Shown here piece after piece: positions 1-12,092 of a stretch of DNA of 64,000 bases. The stretch comes from Rhizoclosmatium globosum (taxonomy: Eukaryota > Chytridiomycota > Chytridiomycetes > Chytridiales > Chytriomycetaceae), in the NCBI GenBank assembly GCA_002104985.1, contig MCGO01000017.1:248001-312000 (forward strand), read 5' to 3'. Numbering within the stretch: the first letter of the stretch is position 1; every line of letters starts with the position of its first letter. The translations under genes and the position numbers were made by a program. The notes beneath the pieces were generated by a model that searched no databases, was not told the origin of the DNA, and saw only the letters and a program-made list of their open reading frames with translations.

Positions 1-2
1 TT

Positions 3-3000
3 CCCTTGAAAAACAACTCGTACGGATGGAAGGACCTCAAGAATCCCGATGGTAGTCTGTACACGGACTCAAAGAGACAAATTGTTGTGACTGCCCAGGG
101 ATGGGACTCATATTATATCAACGCGTATGTCGCGCAGTATCTGTTGGAAATCATGGGTTATGAGTTGAGTGTACAATACTTCTAGTTTATGTCAATCCCA
201 TCGCTCAACGTCTCTAACAACCACTCTTCTACTGCAGAGTCTTTGTTGCGGCAACGGTAATCTCAATTTGAAAAAAAGTGTTCCGATTACTCATCAACTA
301 CAATGCAATAGGGAACAGGATATGCAATTGGATCGGACTTCTACGCCAATGTTGTTGACCTTTTCCTTGAAGCTTGTAATTCCAAATTTATTTTGACTGT
401 TTCTATCACTCATTTATTTTATTCAACAATAGGGCCACAAGATCTACCCAACTATGCCCAAATGACACAGATTGACCGAGTTGCTGTCGATATGGGAGCA
501 ACAGGTTACTCAGGCGTGATTGGACTCTACGTTCCCAACTCTCTGATTGACAAGTACCCGAATTACGGATTCGACTTTTGGAGATTCCTTTTAAACCCAG
601 ACGCTCGCGCGTTGCTCCCAGAAAGCGGAAGCACACCAGCCTTCTTGGTGAATGGAAAACCGCAGTGCGACGGCCAGCCAGCGCAGTGTACGAATGGAGT
701 TACGTCTTTTTTCAGTGAAGGAGTAAACTAACACGCAACTCTCCAGTATTACATTCCGTCTCAATGCAAAGTCCCAGGCGCTAAATGTGTTGAGCTGTGG
801 GCTTATGATCCCGGCTATTCTCCAGGAAACTTTCAACGCCTCATTGATAGTTTGAATCTAATGGTCACCATCAAGTTTTGGGATGGAACGCGGACATTGC
901 AATGCAAAAGGCTCTTGATGCGAACTTGAATGTTTTGTTTACAATTGGGCCCCGAGTACTTTTGTTGCTTCAAATAATATCACGAAAGTTTTGTTCCGGC
1001 CACCGACCCACAGCAGTACGTCAACTTGGAGCATCGTATTTTTCTGTGATCTTTAAAATGAGTCTCTCTGACGTGTTTTTGATGCTAGACAGAGATACGG
1101 CGTTCGTCACAACCGATGTTCCAACAATCATTATTCACAAGTAAGATAACGTACTATATTAATTCATGATTTTATGAGTAAATTCGTTGCTTTCCAGCTC
1201 GCATCCCAGAAGTTTCTTGCAGACTTCCCAGAACTCCAATCCTTTGTCAACCAGTACCAGATTCTTGATGCATACATGAACCAAATGCTTCGAAGCACGG
1301 CTTCCTTAAAATTGAATTACTCACAAGCAGCTTGCAAATGGGTTCAAGAGAATGAAAACATCTGGGGGCCTTGGATTCCAGCTCCTCCAAAGTCCGTCGG
1401 TATGTATCACATTAAAAAAAAACAAACACGATTTTCTCTGAATAATAATTTAATGCAGTTTCGTGTGGTATCGGATACGGTAGATACATGGTCAACGTTG
1501 CATACTCGTGCATTATCTGTCCCCAGGAACTTTCAATTGGGATACCCACAACACAGGCGTCTGTGAGGTATTAAAAACCATTCCCTTCATTTGATTTCGC
1601 TAACACATTGATAGCCATGTCCTGAATCCCTACACTGTCCTGGTGGAGCCGAAGTTGAAGTCACGAACGGATACTGGATGCCTCATAGCATCAACCACAC
1701 GACACCCGATTGGTACAAGTGTCCTATATCATCGACATGTTGTGACAACGGCACATGTCCAGCCGAAACCTGTGCTCCCACGTTTTCCGGAATACTATGC
1801 ACAGAGTGTAAAGAGCCCAACTCGTACATGTGGAATGCAAAGTGCAGTAAATGTTCTACGGCGGGTGGAGCTAGTTTCTATTTGATTCTGTTTGGCGCGT
1901 TCTTTGGTGCTGTTGTTCTCCTCTTCCTTCCATTCGAAGAAGCCCCGACGGTTGAGGTTCTGTTCTTTTACTTTCAAGTCACGTATTATATCTTTATCGA
2001 TCAACCAAACGGCCTTTTGAGTTTACCTGGGTTGAGTACATTCCTTGCCATTGCTTCGCTTAATATTGACGGAATGGTCTCTGATTGCACGTTGCCGATT
2101 AAGGGAGTGTCCAAAATGATGTTTCGGTTCTTCTTGCCGCTTTTGATTCAAGGATACATTATCGCTATTTACTTTGGGATGCGGTTCTTGCAATCAAGTG
2201 GATTAATTTCCGTCGAGTCTGCTGGAAGATTTACGCCGTACTATATGAAGGGACAAAGTATCAGTTTGATTTGTTTCAGGGCTACGATCGTTGTTTTAAC
2301 GTTTGTGATGATGCCCTTGATTGATGCGAGTTTACTTTTGTAAGTTTCTGATGTCATTCAATCTCATATCATACAACTAATTGCTGTAGACTTCAATGTA
2401 CCGACATCATGGGAAAACACGTCTTGACAAATGCTCCAAACGTCGAATGTTTCGGCTCTGAACATGCACCTGGAGCAGCTCTTGCCGTTATAATCCTGAT
2501 AATCTTTCTAGGAGTTGTCCCAGCACTTATCGCATATGTGTTACACAAACTAGCGAAAGGAGGAAACATCAAGTACGAGGAGGAAGGAATTTCGAATGTG
2601 CAGAAGCTATTCCAGTGTCTCTACATTGTCTTCAGACCCGAAATGTATTATATGATGCCGATTACTATGCTGGAGAAAGGAGTTACATCGATTTTGTTTA
2701 CGATGTTGGTTCGATACAACGGTATGATCCTTATTGTCGATAACACATAACCTCATCAAATTTCAATTTGCAGAAATGGTCCAAATCAACGTATATATCC
2801 TATTTCTCACGTTCATCTGTGCTACAAGAATTTACTGGCAACCATATAAATCATACCTTGAAGCCTAATCAAAGGTGTTCTTGCGAGTGCAGCCGCAAGT
2901 GCTTCAATAAGCTCAAAGTTTGGTGGTAGCGTTCATCCGTTCAATGATTCTCAAGCTTCAGCAGTTCATCGAAACAACTCTATTAAATCGAAGATTGATG

Positions 3001-3137
3001 AGCCCGTGAGTCCGAATCTGAGAGTTAGAACAGGTTCAATGCATACGATGAAGAGCAGCATGATAAGTATTGGCGGAGCGGCAAGTCCAGTAAAATATGG
3101 CGAAATGGAGCCGTTGAATGCAACCCAAGGTCCTTAG
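3..3137 (+). CDS. OpuAC-like solute-binding domain receptor, multi-TM (copy 1, 5' truncated)
   Basis: Partial gene running in from the left edge. The N-terminal part resembles the glycine betaine/choline binding domain OpuAC: GWDSYY, then DLFLEAWPQ, then a VIGLYVPNS stretch and FDFWRFLLNP. A cysteine-rich stalk follows (about 1650–1860; CPESLHCPGG, ETCAPTFSGILC), then about eight hydrophobic segments (1861–2850). Introns: 164–237, 257–311, 376–432, 699–746, and later short ones. Compared with the copies at 3.3 and 45 kb, single bases are missing near 877, 939, 996 and 1521, always in homopolymers, which breaks the frame. Near 2866 the text jumps from the membrane segment ending SYLEA straight into the Ser-rich tail (IKGVLASAAA...), so the last two membrane segments are missing. 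Role unknown; a plasma-membrane receptor or channel is inferred from the architecture. Confidence 0.7.
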
Positions 3138-3294
3138 TTCGGTTTAGTTTTTTTAAAAGAGCATTCTCATTGGCCTTTCTCCTTTGTCCTTTGTTCTCTT
3201 TGTAAGAATAAAATGCATGGAGCAGATTTACAGTCAATCCCATTATTTACTTCGAATAAAAGTCTGGACCGCTAAAGGACCAGAGACATCCTCA

Positions 3295-4835
3295 ATGTAC
3301 TCTGCGATCCTAATATCACTCCTGTGCGTTTCCAAAGTGTTTGCTGACCCGTACACAACCAACTGGACAGCGGTGAATTACTTGCCCAACCCAAAAGTAA
3401 ACGGTCCGTCCTGTATTATTCCAAACAATGCTTTTGGATGGAATACCCTTAAAAATGTGGATGGAACTCTCTATACAGCCTCCAAACGTCCCATTGTTAT
3501 TACCGCAGAAGGTTGGGATAGTTACTTCTTGAACGCGTACGTTGCACAGTATCTCCTGGAAGCCATGGGATATCAAACGTTCGTGGCACAAACGGTAATA
3601 TAATCATCACATCAAATTTTGTTTCGATCTAATGATATGAGTATAGGGACGTGGTTATGTCATTGGTCCAGAATTTTATGTTAACGCTATTGATCTGTTC
3701 CTTGAAGCATGTAAGTATTCATAAATCCAAAATACGACTGCTGACGCAAATAAATAGGGCCTGAAGATACGGCTAGTTACGAGCAAATGACCCAAGTTGA
3801 CCGAGTTGCTGTTGATATGGGAGCAACAGGGTATTCGGGAGTGATTGGACTCTACGTCCCTACACCACTCGTTGAAAAATACCCAGCGTTTGGACTGGAC
3901 TTTTGGCGTTTTTTATTGAATCCTGAAGCAAGAGCTCTGTTTCCAGAAAGTAGAAGTACACCACCGTATTTAGTTGATGGCAAGCCTCATTGTGATGGAA
4001 ACCCCAAACTATGTGTGGATGGGGTGAGCTCGTACAAATTCTCTTACAGTTTTCTTAAACCTTAAGTTTTAGTATTACACTCCTGCTCAATGCAAAGTCC
4101 CAGGTGCAAAGTGTATTGAGCTATGGGCTTACGATCCTTCCTATTCACCGAGTAACTTTCAAAGACTTATCGACAGTTTGGGTCTTATGGTAACCATCAA
4201 GTTCATGGGCTGGAATGCAGGATAGTATTCAGAAAACGTTCGAATCAATGTCTACATTATCTTTCTGGCGTTTCTCTGCGCGACCAGAATTTATTGGCAA
4301 CCGTACCACAACGCAATGGAAGCGTACTTGAATCGAGAGATTTCGTTGGGCATTTTAGTGATGATTGCTTTCAGACAGTACACGTACGTTTAAATCATTC
4401 AGCTCCCATTAACCTCACCATAACAACAGAGATCATTACGGTGTAAGCACAGCATCTCTTGCCCAAATCGGAATAATCGTCTTCCTTCCCGTCGTATTAC
4501 ACATGATACGATGGTTTCGATCCAATGTCGAAAAGCACCAAGACAAAATCGCAAGCGTCCTCGCGACCGCAAGCATTACAACCAAAGCCTCCTCTCACTC
4601 TGTCAAGTCTCCAAACGGATCTTCAAACTCCTTGTCGTCAAAACTCAACTCCCCATACAAAAAGAAGAACTCGATTGAAAAAGTCGTTACTCAAAAGATT
4701 GTGCGAACGACTTCTATGTTGGACAAAGAAAAGAAGGGAGTAACCTCGCAACCTCCCAGTGTTGCAGCCAATGTACCGCCAAGTCAAGCGTCGAGTGGAG
4801 CTCCACTGTCGAAAGTCAGTAAGCAGGATCAGTAA
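3295..4835 (+). pseudogene. OpuAC-like receptor, internally deleted (copy 2)
   Basis: Tandem paralogue of the gene to its left. It starts at the ATG followed by a clear signal peptide (MYSAILISLLCVSKVFA, then DPYTTNW). The OpuAC-like domain is intact across introns 3595–3646, 3711–3757 and 4024–4072 (EGWDSYF, DLFLEAWPED, GLYVPTPLVEKYP, LDFWRFLLNP). After GWNAG, at about 4217–4231, it meets a stop (TAG 4223–4225) and then the tail of an intron, before resuming at ENVRINVYIIFLAFLC. The end of the solute-binding domain, the cysteine-rich stalk and most membrane spans are absent, roughly 2 kb compared with the copy at 45 kb. The last two or three membrane segments and the cytosolic Ser/Lys-rich tail (to TAA 4833–4835) remain, with an intron near 4384–4431. 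It is either a true deletion pseudogene or an assembly collapse between tandem copies. Confidence 0.7.
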
Positions 4836-4910
4836 AACCTTTCTTAAGTTTCTTGTCAGAACTATAGATTTTCAAAGCGATTCCAACGCTCAAAACCACG
4901 TTTAATAAAT

Positions 4911-5789
4911 TCATGACCTTCCTTCGTTTTCCAACAAAAATGGACTCTGCACCGCCTCCACCAGCCTCGTTACTTTTTGATCACCAAATCCAGGCAACAA
5001 CGACAACTCATCTGGGGAAGCTTCAACAATGCTCTTGAAAGACTGTATGGAATCAGGTTATGATACACTCCAAAAAAAAAAAAATACGAGTGCATATGTA
5101 AACTCACTCCAAAATTCGACACAAGCGTAAGCACGTCCGTCTTGTTGATTGACTTAACTTGAACGAGACAATCAGTCAACTTTGAAAAGTTGTCGGTTTC
5201 AACGCGTTCCTTGATCATATCTGGCGATTTGTATTCGAACGCTTTGAACGTTTCAATGTATCGACCCGCTTCTTCCGCACTGACGAGAAGAGTGTGGATA
5301 AGTGAGCACAGACGCGGACGTAATGCTTCACCTCCATGCCAGAAATAGGGTATATCCAGCCAAGATGCATGCTTTCGTCAACTCTCGAATCGCTTGTTGG
5401 TGGTCATCGATATCGACTGCGCAAAGAATGATTCGTAATGCATATTGATTGCTAAGTTGTTTCATGCGCTCGTAAATGTATTCGGGTTTGAGACGATGAT
5501 ATTTGAGACTGTGTTGGTTAGGTAACGTATCAGAGTTCCGGGTTCACTGTTGTTGGACGAGCGAAAGAGCTACCTGAGGTATAGAACTCCCGAGTTTGCT
5601 CCGACTTGGTAGTCTGCGGGGATGTTTGCATGTTCCCAAGGAACTTTCTTGATGAAGCTCAGGACTTGATTGCCTTTCTGTGATCCGCAGTTAGATGGCA
5701 AAACTTCGAAGATTCGAGGGCTGTGCCTGATTGTGATTCACAAGGACTCGCGAAGAGTTTCGGGACTGGTTCGTTGGTTGAGTTTGCAT
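4911..5789 (-). CDS. ERCC1: DNA excision repair protein ERCC1/Rad10
   Basis: Non-catalytic partner of the XPF/Rad1 structure-specific nuclease, which cuts 5' of lesions in nucleotide excision repair and acts in crosslink repair. Spliced reading shows the central domain (GNQVLSFIKKVPWEHANIP, then LKYHRLKPEYIYERM, ALRIILCAVDIDDHQQAI, SAEEAGRYIETFKAFE). The C-terminal tandem helix-hairpin-helix follows (LTDCLVQVKSINKTDVLTL and LSLLPGFGDQKVTRLVEAV), ending ENEGRS. Introns at 5043–5107 and 5280–5331 are clear, with another near 5520–5580. The ATG at 5787–5789 opens a Gln/Asn-rich N-terminus, but one base appears to be missing near 5710, so the exact start is uncertain. The match to the family is strong over the whole core. 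Confidence 0.88.
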
Positions 5790-5964
5790 TTTGAGGTGAA
5801 GTCTTTCAGAAGTCTTTAACTTGCTGGAATCTTTAAAACACAGGGTGCATTCATTGCCTCAGTTTCCATCGTATTTCATAACGTTAAATCTATGAATGGC
5901 TTTAAGATTGTCTGTTCTGCAATAATATTTAAAGCCATGAAAAAGGGGGCCTACAATCATAAGG

Positions 5965-6039
5965 GTTCCGTGGTGTAGTTGGTTTATCACACCAGTCTAA
6001 CACACTGGTGGTCCCCAGTTCGAGCCTGGGCGGAGCCAT
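5965..6039 (+). tRNA. tRNA-Val (anticodon AAC)
   Basis: A full cloverleaf can be folded by eye. Acceptor GGTTCCG pairs with CGGAGCC (one G·U), discriminator A at 6039. The anticodon stem CCAGT/ACTGG closes the loop CTAACAC, giving anticodon AAC (valine). The T arm is CCCAG-TTCGAGC-CTGGG. CCA is not encoded and there is no intron. Confidence 0.95.
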
Positions 6040-6044
6040 TTTTA
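6040..6044 (+). terminator. RNA polymerase III terminator of tRNA-Val
   Basis: A run of five T residues begins immediately after the tRNA discriminator base, the usual Pol III stop signal. Confidence 0.8.
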
Positions 6045-6304
6045 ATGTGAGGAGATGGAGAGGTGGATTGATTCAATGAAGTTGTGGGATGACAAGGTAG
6101 TTGTACAACTTTTGCCAAAGTTAGTGGTCTAGGTTGATGGAATCCTGTATTTCTATCAAAGAGGATGATATCGACGTGTTACTTTAGTCCGCTTTGACGT
6201 CTTCACGGATAATCTGAAACCAAATATTAATTCATATGCAACAATGAGCTCATTTGACTAATAAGAAAGGAGAAAAGAAAGAAAGTATTAAGGTTGCAAA
6301 AAAG

Positions 6305-9217
6305 ATGCCAGATTTTGGCGATGGTGAAGAGTCCCACCATGAGGCAGGATTCGTCGAGATGGCAGCCAGCGAAAGCGGCTACGACCACCTTGACCTCGAC
6401 CACGAATTCGACTACGACTACAACGACGGAGAAGGAGCGGATGTGTGGGCATCGTGGGAAGACGGGCCGCAGCACTCGCGATCGTGGACACCGTTGAACG
6501 GACTTGATCTGTCTGGGCTCGACGGGCTCCAACTTGGCCAACTTGGCGACGACGGCGAACCACTCGAGTTTGAGTACGAATACAACTACGAATACTCGGA
6601 CGACGACGAGGGTGTCTGGGGTCCAAGAGAGGACTGGCGGCCCGACATCCACGACTATGTCGGTGCTGTCACTGGGAAGGACGCCGTGCTCGAGCGAGAC
6701 GCCTTTGTTGCCGTTGCCGTTGCGAATGAGTCACGCCAAGAAGACTTTGTGGTGCAAGAGACGGCAGCACCACTTGCTCACGTCAAGAAGGTGCGGCCGG
6801 TCAAGGTCCTCATTGTCGGCGCTGGTCTCGGTGGGCTGCTGCTCGCCCAGGGCCTCAAGAAGATTGGAATTGCTTCAAGAGTCTTTTCGCAGGACCAGGA
6901 TGCGTTCGGTGCTGCGTGGGACGATAACGATCACAGACTCGCCTGTGAGTACTAATTACTCTCCCCTTCACTCAAACTTGTGTCTCACTCCTTTCATCAC
7001 CCTCTCACATCAATAGATCGCATCACTCTTGCTCCAGCTACCCTCAATGCCCTTCGCCACTGTCTCCCACCTGCAAACTTCAGAGCCCTTGTTTACCACA
7101 CAACAACCCAACTCCCAGGAACTCCTCCCGCACTCAGCAAAGTCCCCTATATTGGCAGATACCTCTCCTCCTTCTTCCACGGTCTTATCCAACCCTCTCC
7201 ATACTCCCGTCCAGGCCTTTTCACTTCCCTCTACCTCTTACCCCTCCTCTTCCCAGGTATCGTCGCCTCTCCTCTCAGTACCCACCTCTTTGGGAAAACA
7301 AAGTCACGTACAAATGCATCGCAATCTCTTTCCGTCACGATCAAAACCCTCCGTGCCGTTTTACTCGCCGGCCTTGACGTCATCACTCCAGGCGCAACTC
7401 CACCCCTCTCCGACAGCGTTTCCTCCAAACTCAATTTCCACTACTTTTCTTCCTACGCTCAGTCTCACAAGACTCATGATGCTGAATTTGGGTTGGCGTC
7501 GGTTTGGAATTTTGGGAAGGCCGTTGTGAAGGTGGATTCTTTTGATCATTCAAATAATAAGTTGGAGGATCAAAATGATGGCGGGCGGATTGGCGTTGTT
7601 TTTGAGGATGGTCATGTAGAGCATGGTGATTTGTGTGTGGATGTGAGGGAAGATGTTGTTGGACCTGGGTCCGTCGAGAAGGATTTGCTTTGGATTTCTG
7701 GTGAGTATTTTGTTGAGTGTGAGAGCACCTCGAGAATGAGACCGAGAGCGAGGCGACAACCGAGCGGTAGCAAATAAGAGAGCTTGGGTATGAGAGCGGA
7801 GCGAGATTCAAAGCAAGCATCAAATAAGAACAAGGTTAGGCACGTCGAATGAACTGCATCGAGTGAGAAATATTGAGAGTAGAGTTTCAGTATCGGCACA
7901 TACGTCTACTAAATACAGAATCTAATACAAATCTATTAGGTCTCTTCCCACTGCCGGAGGGAGAGAAATCATCGCTTCCTCAAAAATTGACTACAAGTGC
8001 TGCCATCATCCGTTCAAACTCTGAAGTGGTCCTCTACTCCGCTCCAAAACATATTATTACTGCACCTCCTCCAAGCACTCCAAGTTTTCCAGGTTACACA
8101 GCACCATCTCGTGGTCCTTCACGTCGAGTCTCTTATTCATTAGTTGCACCTCGTCCCTCTCACTCTGTTACCAGCTCCCCTTCAATCCCAACACCTTCCC
8201 ACCCCTCAACTCCACTACACAATGACGCATCCCCTCAATACATGGAACCACCTCCACGAAAACCAACACGTCGCATCAGTAACAAACCCCTCGCAGTTCC
8301 AGTAACCGAAGATTCACTCAGCGTATCAAAACGACCCTCTAAAGACAGCGTCATGTCCTCCAGCACAACAGCCACAGGATCACTTGGAACAAGCCCAATG
8401 AATCCACGCCGCGCCGGCCCCATCCGTCGTCCATCTCTCATGAGCACACGATCCAGAAGCGGGTCCCTGTTCCGATATGGTTCCGTCACAACACCTGGCG
8501 CGGCTATCCCAGATACAGACAAGATCACGCATGTCCACTGGCGTCTCTGTTTCCGCGTCGGTTTACTCGCAACACACACGACTGCACTCTTCTTGAAGCC
8601 TAACACGACGGTGGAAACGCTTCCTGAGGTGGTTGTCAGCACGCGTGGAGGTGACGTTGTCAAGAAGCTTGCGGGTGAACTTGTGAGTGGATGGCATGAG
8701 GCTGTGAAGGGAATGATCCGTGGCAGTGTCGGCGTTACAGTTGCTGTGGATCCATTTGGCGGGTATGCGAATCGAGGGGTTGGGGAGTTGTTGGTAGGTG
8801 ACCAAGTGGATGAAGGATATGTTGTCAAGTTGAAGGCTGGGCCTACAAGGTATTGTAATCACTAATTCTATGATGTTCAATACTAAATTAAGTTTGTGCG
8901 TATGCAGCTTGAAGCCATTTGATGCTCCTCATGATACCAATATTTCGATGCTCCTTTCACGAATTCGGGACCTTGCTGTCGTTTTGGAAAAGTCTTGCTC
9001 GTTGACTGACATTGGATCTGCACCGCAGATTGATTCACCAGAGAAACTTTCACAATTGCTTTGCCAGTTTGGCCAGCAAAGTCTCGTGATTGAGTCCAGG
9101 GAAATGCGAGAGACTGCTGTTCAAGTCAAGTCTGATGTAAAGAAGAGTTCGTTTGGTGTTGCTGGGAGTCTTTTGTGGGGTTGGTTGAAGCTCTTGTATC
9201 GGGCTGTGTGGTTGTAG
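6305..9217 (+). CDS. FAD-dependent oxidoreductase (monooxygenase-like) with acidic N-terminus
   Basis: Four exons: 6305–6944, 7017–7700, 7940–8849, 8908–9217; all junctions are GT–AG and keep frame. The first ~150 residues are very acidic and Tyr/Asp/Glu-rich. A dinucleotide-binding βαβ motif follows (KVLIVGAGLGGLLLAQGL), as in FAD-dependent monooxygenases. A later segment (VVFEDGHVEHGDL) resembles the family's second conserved strand. The third exon inserts a long Ser/Pro/Arg-rich, probably disordered stretch. I do not see the usual GDAAH motif, so the catalytic class is unsure. The ATG chosen is the first in frame. A five-codon upstream ORF (6244–6261) precedes it and might lower translation. 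The last residues are hydrophobic/Trp-rich and may be a membrane anchor. Substrate unknown. Confidence 0.72.
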
Positions 9218-9529
9218 ATTGTGTTATATCCTCTTTTTTGATTCCCTTTTCGTTGTTTTACTTTGCATCTTGCAAACATATACTGTTAGAACCTTTTGGT
9301 TATGCCCTCTCATATAATATGAATTCAAACGAACAGCAATTGCTAGTATACTAGCATACAGAAGGGAAGGGGTCCTAAATTGGGGAATTCCTTCTTACTT
9401 TGTGAAACGACTCGAAAGGCCAGAGGAGGGCGAGAAGAATTGTACGTTCATCTACTTCTTCCTTTATTTCTCTGCATGCATTCAATATTAGTTTATTTAC
9501 GAAATACCCCAATTTCGCTGTCAAAAAGG
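9218..9529 (+). other. Intergenic, no gene seen
   Basis: Between the FAD oxidoreductase and the first GH47 gene. AT-rich, with the 3' UTR of the former and the presumed promoter of the latter. The readable frame upstream of 9530 is not supported as coding. Confidence 0.5.
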
Positions 9530-11931
9530 ATGCTTCCCTTGTACCGAAGCACCTCGTCGTCAACAACGCCCACACCGAGTTCAAGCAACCGACGGCGGCG
9601 TCCTGGCTTCGACGGCCTCGATGGCGACGACGCCAAAGGATTCAAAAAGAGTTTAACGGCGAAAGCGCAGCGATTTGTAGTTTCGAACTGGCGCGGGATT
9701 GCGCTCGTGGCTCTGGTTCTTGTCACGTGGCGCCTCGTTTCGGCGCAGGGTTCGCAGGCGGAAAAGGGTTCGAAGCCGCTTCCAAAGGCAAAGGTTGTTG
9801 AGCTTCCGAAGGCTGTTGATCCGGCCGCTCCTCTGCCGGACACACGCGCTGCGCCAGTGGCTCCTGCAAGTCTAGTCAGCAACTTGTATTCAATCTGTCG
9901 GTGCTGGATGACTCTCTGCACTGCCCATGAGCCCTGCTGTTTTCAACCATAACTACCCTCCCTTCCTGCAATCATCAGCCCTGTAATAACTGCTGAGCAA
10001 CGGAAACAAGTGTGGGACTCGAGAGCAAAGGCTGTTCAACGTGCATTCTCTCATGCTTGGGATGGTTATGTTCAATACGCATGGAATCATGATGAATTAA
10101 GTACGTATTCGTGAAGACAGGGGAGTTGTCTCGAATTTTGTATGCGATGTCGGAAGCAGCTAGAAAGAGACGGAAATATGGTGTGCCTATGGCCACGGGT
10201 AGAAAGCTGTAGCAAGTGCATTATTAATTGGCAACCCAATTCCAGACGAGAGCAGAAGACAATGGGCGAGCGAAATCAATAATGAGTGGGCGGTAGCGGC
10301 TGGAACTAACCTCAAATCACGTAGAACCTAATTCTCAAAGGGGAGAGTCATGGCTCAATATGGGACTTACAATTCTTGACGCCCTCGATACTGCATGGGT
10401 TCTTGGGAACAAAACAATCTTCAATAAGGCGAAAGACTGGGTATTAATAGAAAAAGGGCTTACTATGGATGCAGACGTGAATGCAAACGTGTTTGAAACC
10501 ACAATTCGCGTGATTGGAGGCCTCCTCTCCTCATTTCATCTATCCAAAGATGGCGGTTTCTTGAAAGAAGCTGTTCGAGTTGCTGACAAATTTATGCCTG
10601 CTTTCACCGAATCCAAATCCGGAATCCCTTTCAATTCCATCCATCTTAAGTCTGGGTTAGTTATTTTTTGGTTTTATCACTCTAATATCTAACTTCAACT
10701 CTCCAGGCAGGCGACAAATCCAGGAGAAACGTATTCATCCACAGCGGAAGCAACAACGATTCAACTGGAGTTCAAATACCTTTCCCATCTCACAAACGAT
10801 CCAAAATACTGGAACGCTGCTCAAAAAGTCTCTCAAGTTCTATACGAATCCCCGTCAGACAAAACCGCACCGTGGGACAACCTCGTCCCCGTCTACTTGG
10901 ACCACAAACACGGATCTTTTGTCGGTTCCGAAATTCGTCTTGGCTCTCGTGCAGATTCCTACTACGAATACCTTGCAAAACAATACCTCCTCACAAACAA
11001 GACCGAACCCTTCTTCCTTGCCAATACCGAAAAGCCCTGCACAACGGAATCAAAAAGCACCTGTTGATGCGAAGCAACCCTTCAAACCTCCTCTATATTC
11101 GAGAACACTCAGGAAACTTTGGCGAAAACGGAGGCCTTTTCGGAAAAGTTTGATCACTTGGTATGCTATTTTGGTGGCACGTTAGGTCTCCTCGCGACAA
11201 AAGGCAAACGCGTGCCCACCGATTTAGAAGGCCGTCTGAAAGTCATGACGGCCAGGATATGGAGGAACTTTATTTCGCGGAGGAACTCGCACGTTCATGT
11301 TGGGAAATGTATCGTCAAACAGCATCCGGTCTTGCTCCTGAAATCGTGTTTTGGAACATAACAAAGATCCTGTCACAGTCTCGAAGCAGATTGTTAAAAA
11401 CTCGAAGCGGTTCCATCAGTTTGACTTGGGAACGCATTCTGCTCGCGTGAATGATGTTCCGGTCGCGTTGGAGACTGTTAAAGACGTTGCGGACGGAGAA
11501 GTTGAAGTCGATTTTTCGATCATGCAGCTGATAAGCATAACTTGCTGAGACCGGAGGCGATTGAGACGTTCTTTATTTTGTATAGGGTAACTGGGGATGA
11601 AAAGTATCGGGAATGGGGGTGGCGAATGTTTAGGAGTTTTGAACAGTGGAGTAAAGTTGCGACGGGTGGATACACAAGTTTGGTTAAGTCCATCCTCTGG
11701 GTTTTATGTAACTGACTGTCTTTCTGCTCATAGAATAACGTCCAACGTGCTTCCACCACCGTCTCGAGACAAGATGGAGTCTTTCTTCTTGGGCGAGACT
11801 TTGAAGTATTTCTATCTGCTTTTTCAGATGACGATCTGCTGCCGCTGGACCAATATGTGTTCAACACAGAGTGTCATCCTCTGCCTATTTTTGAGGTTAG
11901 TGAGGAGCTTCGAAGAAGGTGCAGTGGATGA
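9530..11931 (+). CDS. GH47 class I alpha-1,2-mannosidase
   Basis: Trims alpha-1,2-linked mannose from N-glycans in the ER/Golgi. Type II membrane layout: short basic cytosolic tail, one span (GIALVALVLVTWRLVSA), stem, then the catalytic (αα)7 domain. Family motifs are all present: AVQRAFSHAWDGYVQYAW, VFETTIRVIGGLLSSFHLS (the Glu corresponds to catalytic E330 of human ER mannosidase I), STAEATTIQLEFKYLSHL, LGSRADSYYEYLAKQYL (Asp of D463), LRPEAIETFFILYRVTGDE (E599), and calcium-binding Thr in FNTECHPLP near the end. Introns near 9869–9980, 10099–10323, 10656–10707 and 11683–11734. Between 11020 and 11550 the frame changes several times by single bases, most likely sequence error, because the protein similarity continues across each break. 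It is followed by a degenerate paralogue on the same strand. Confidence 0.88.
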
Positions 11932-12092
11932 AGGATGTGAAGGATGAGGGTAAACCATAGACTGTGCCTTTGATAAAAGAGTAATAAATTTGGCTAAAGA
12001 TTCATCAGTTATTAGGTAATTATTAGATTCGCGCGGAATGTGAAAAATGAATTGTTTGCTTAAATTGTCGCTGTTTCAAAAACAAACTGAAA

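Noticed and set aside
6160..6240. Possible C/D-box snoRNA downstream of the tRNA (GGATGAT ... CTGA)
   Set aside because: The C box does not match RUGAUGA and no closing stem is seen.
6254..6304. Upstream extension of the FAD oxidoreductase start
   Set aside because: The extended frame begins with TTG and lies just after a separate short ATG frame; the first in-frame ATG is at 6305.
9493..9921. Minus-strand frame over the GH47 N-terminus
   Set aside because: The plus-strand frame has the type II anchor and continues into the GH47 domain; the minus frame has no match.
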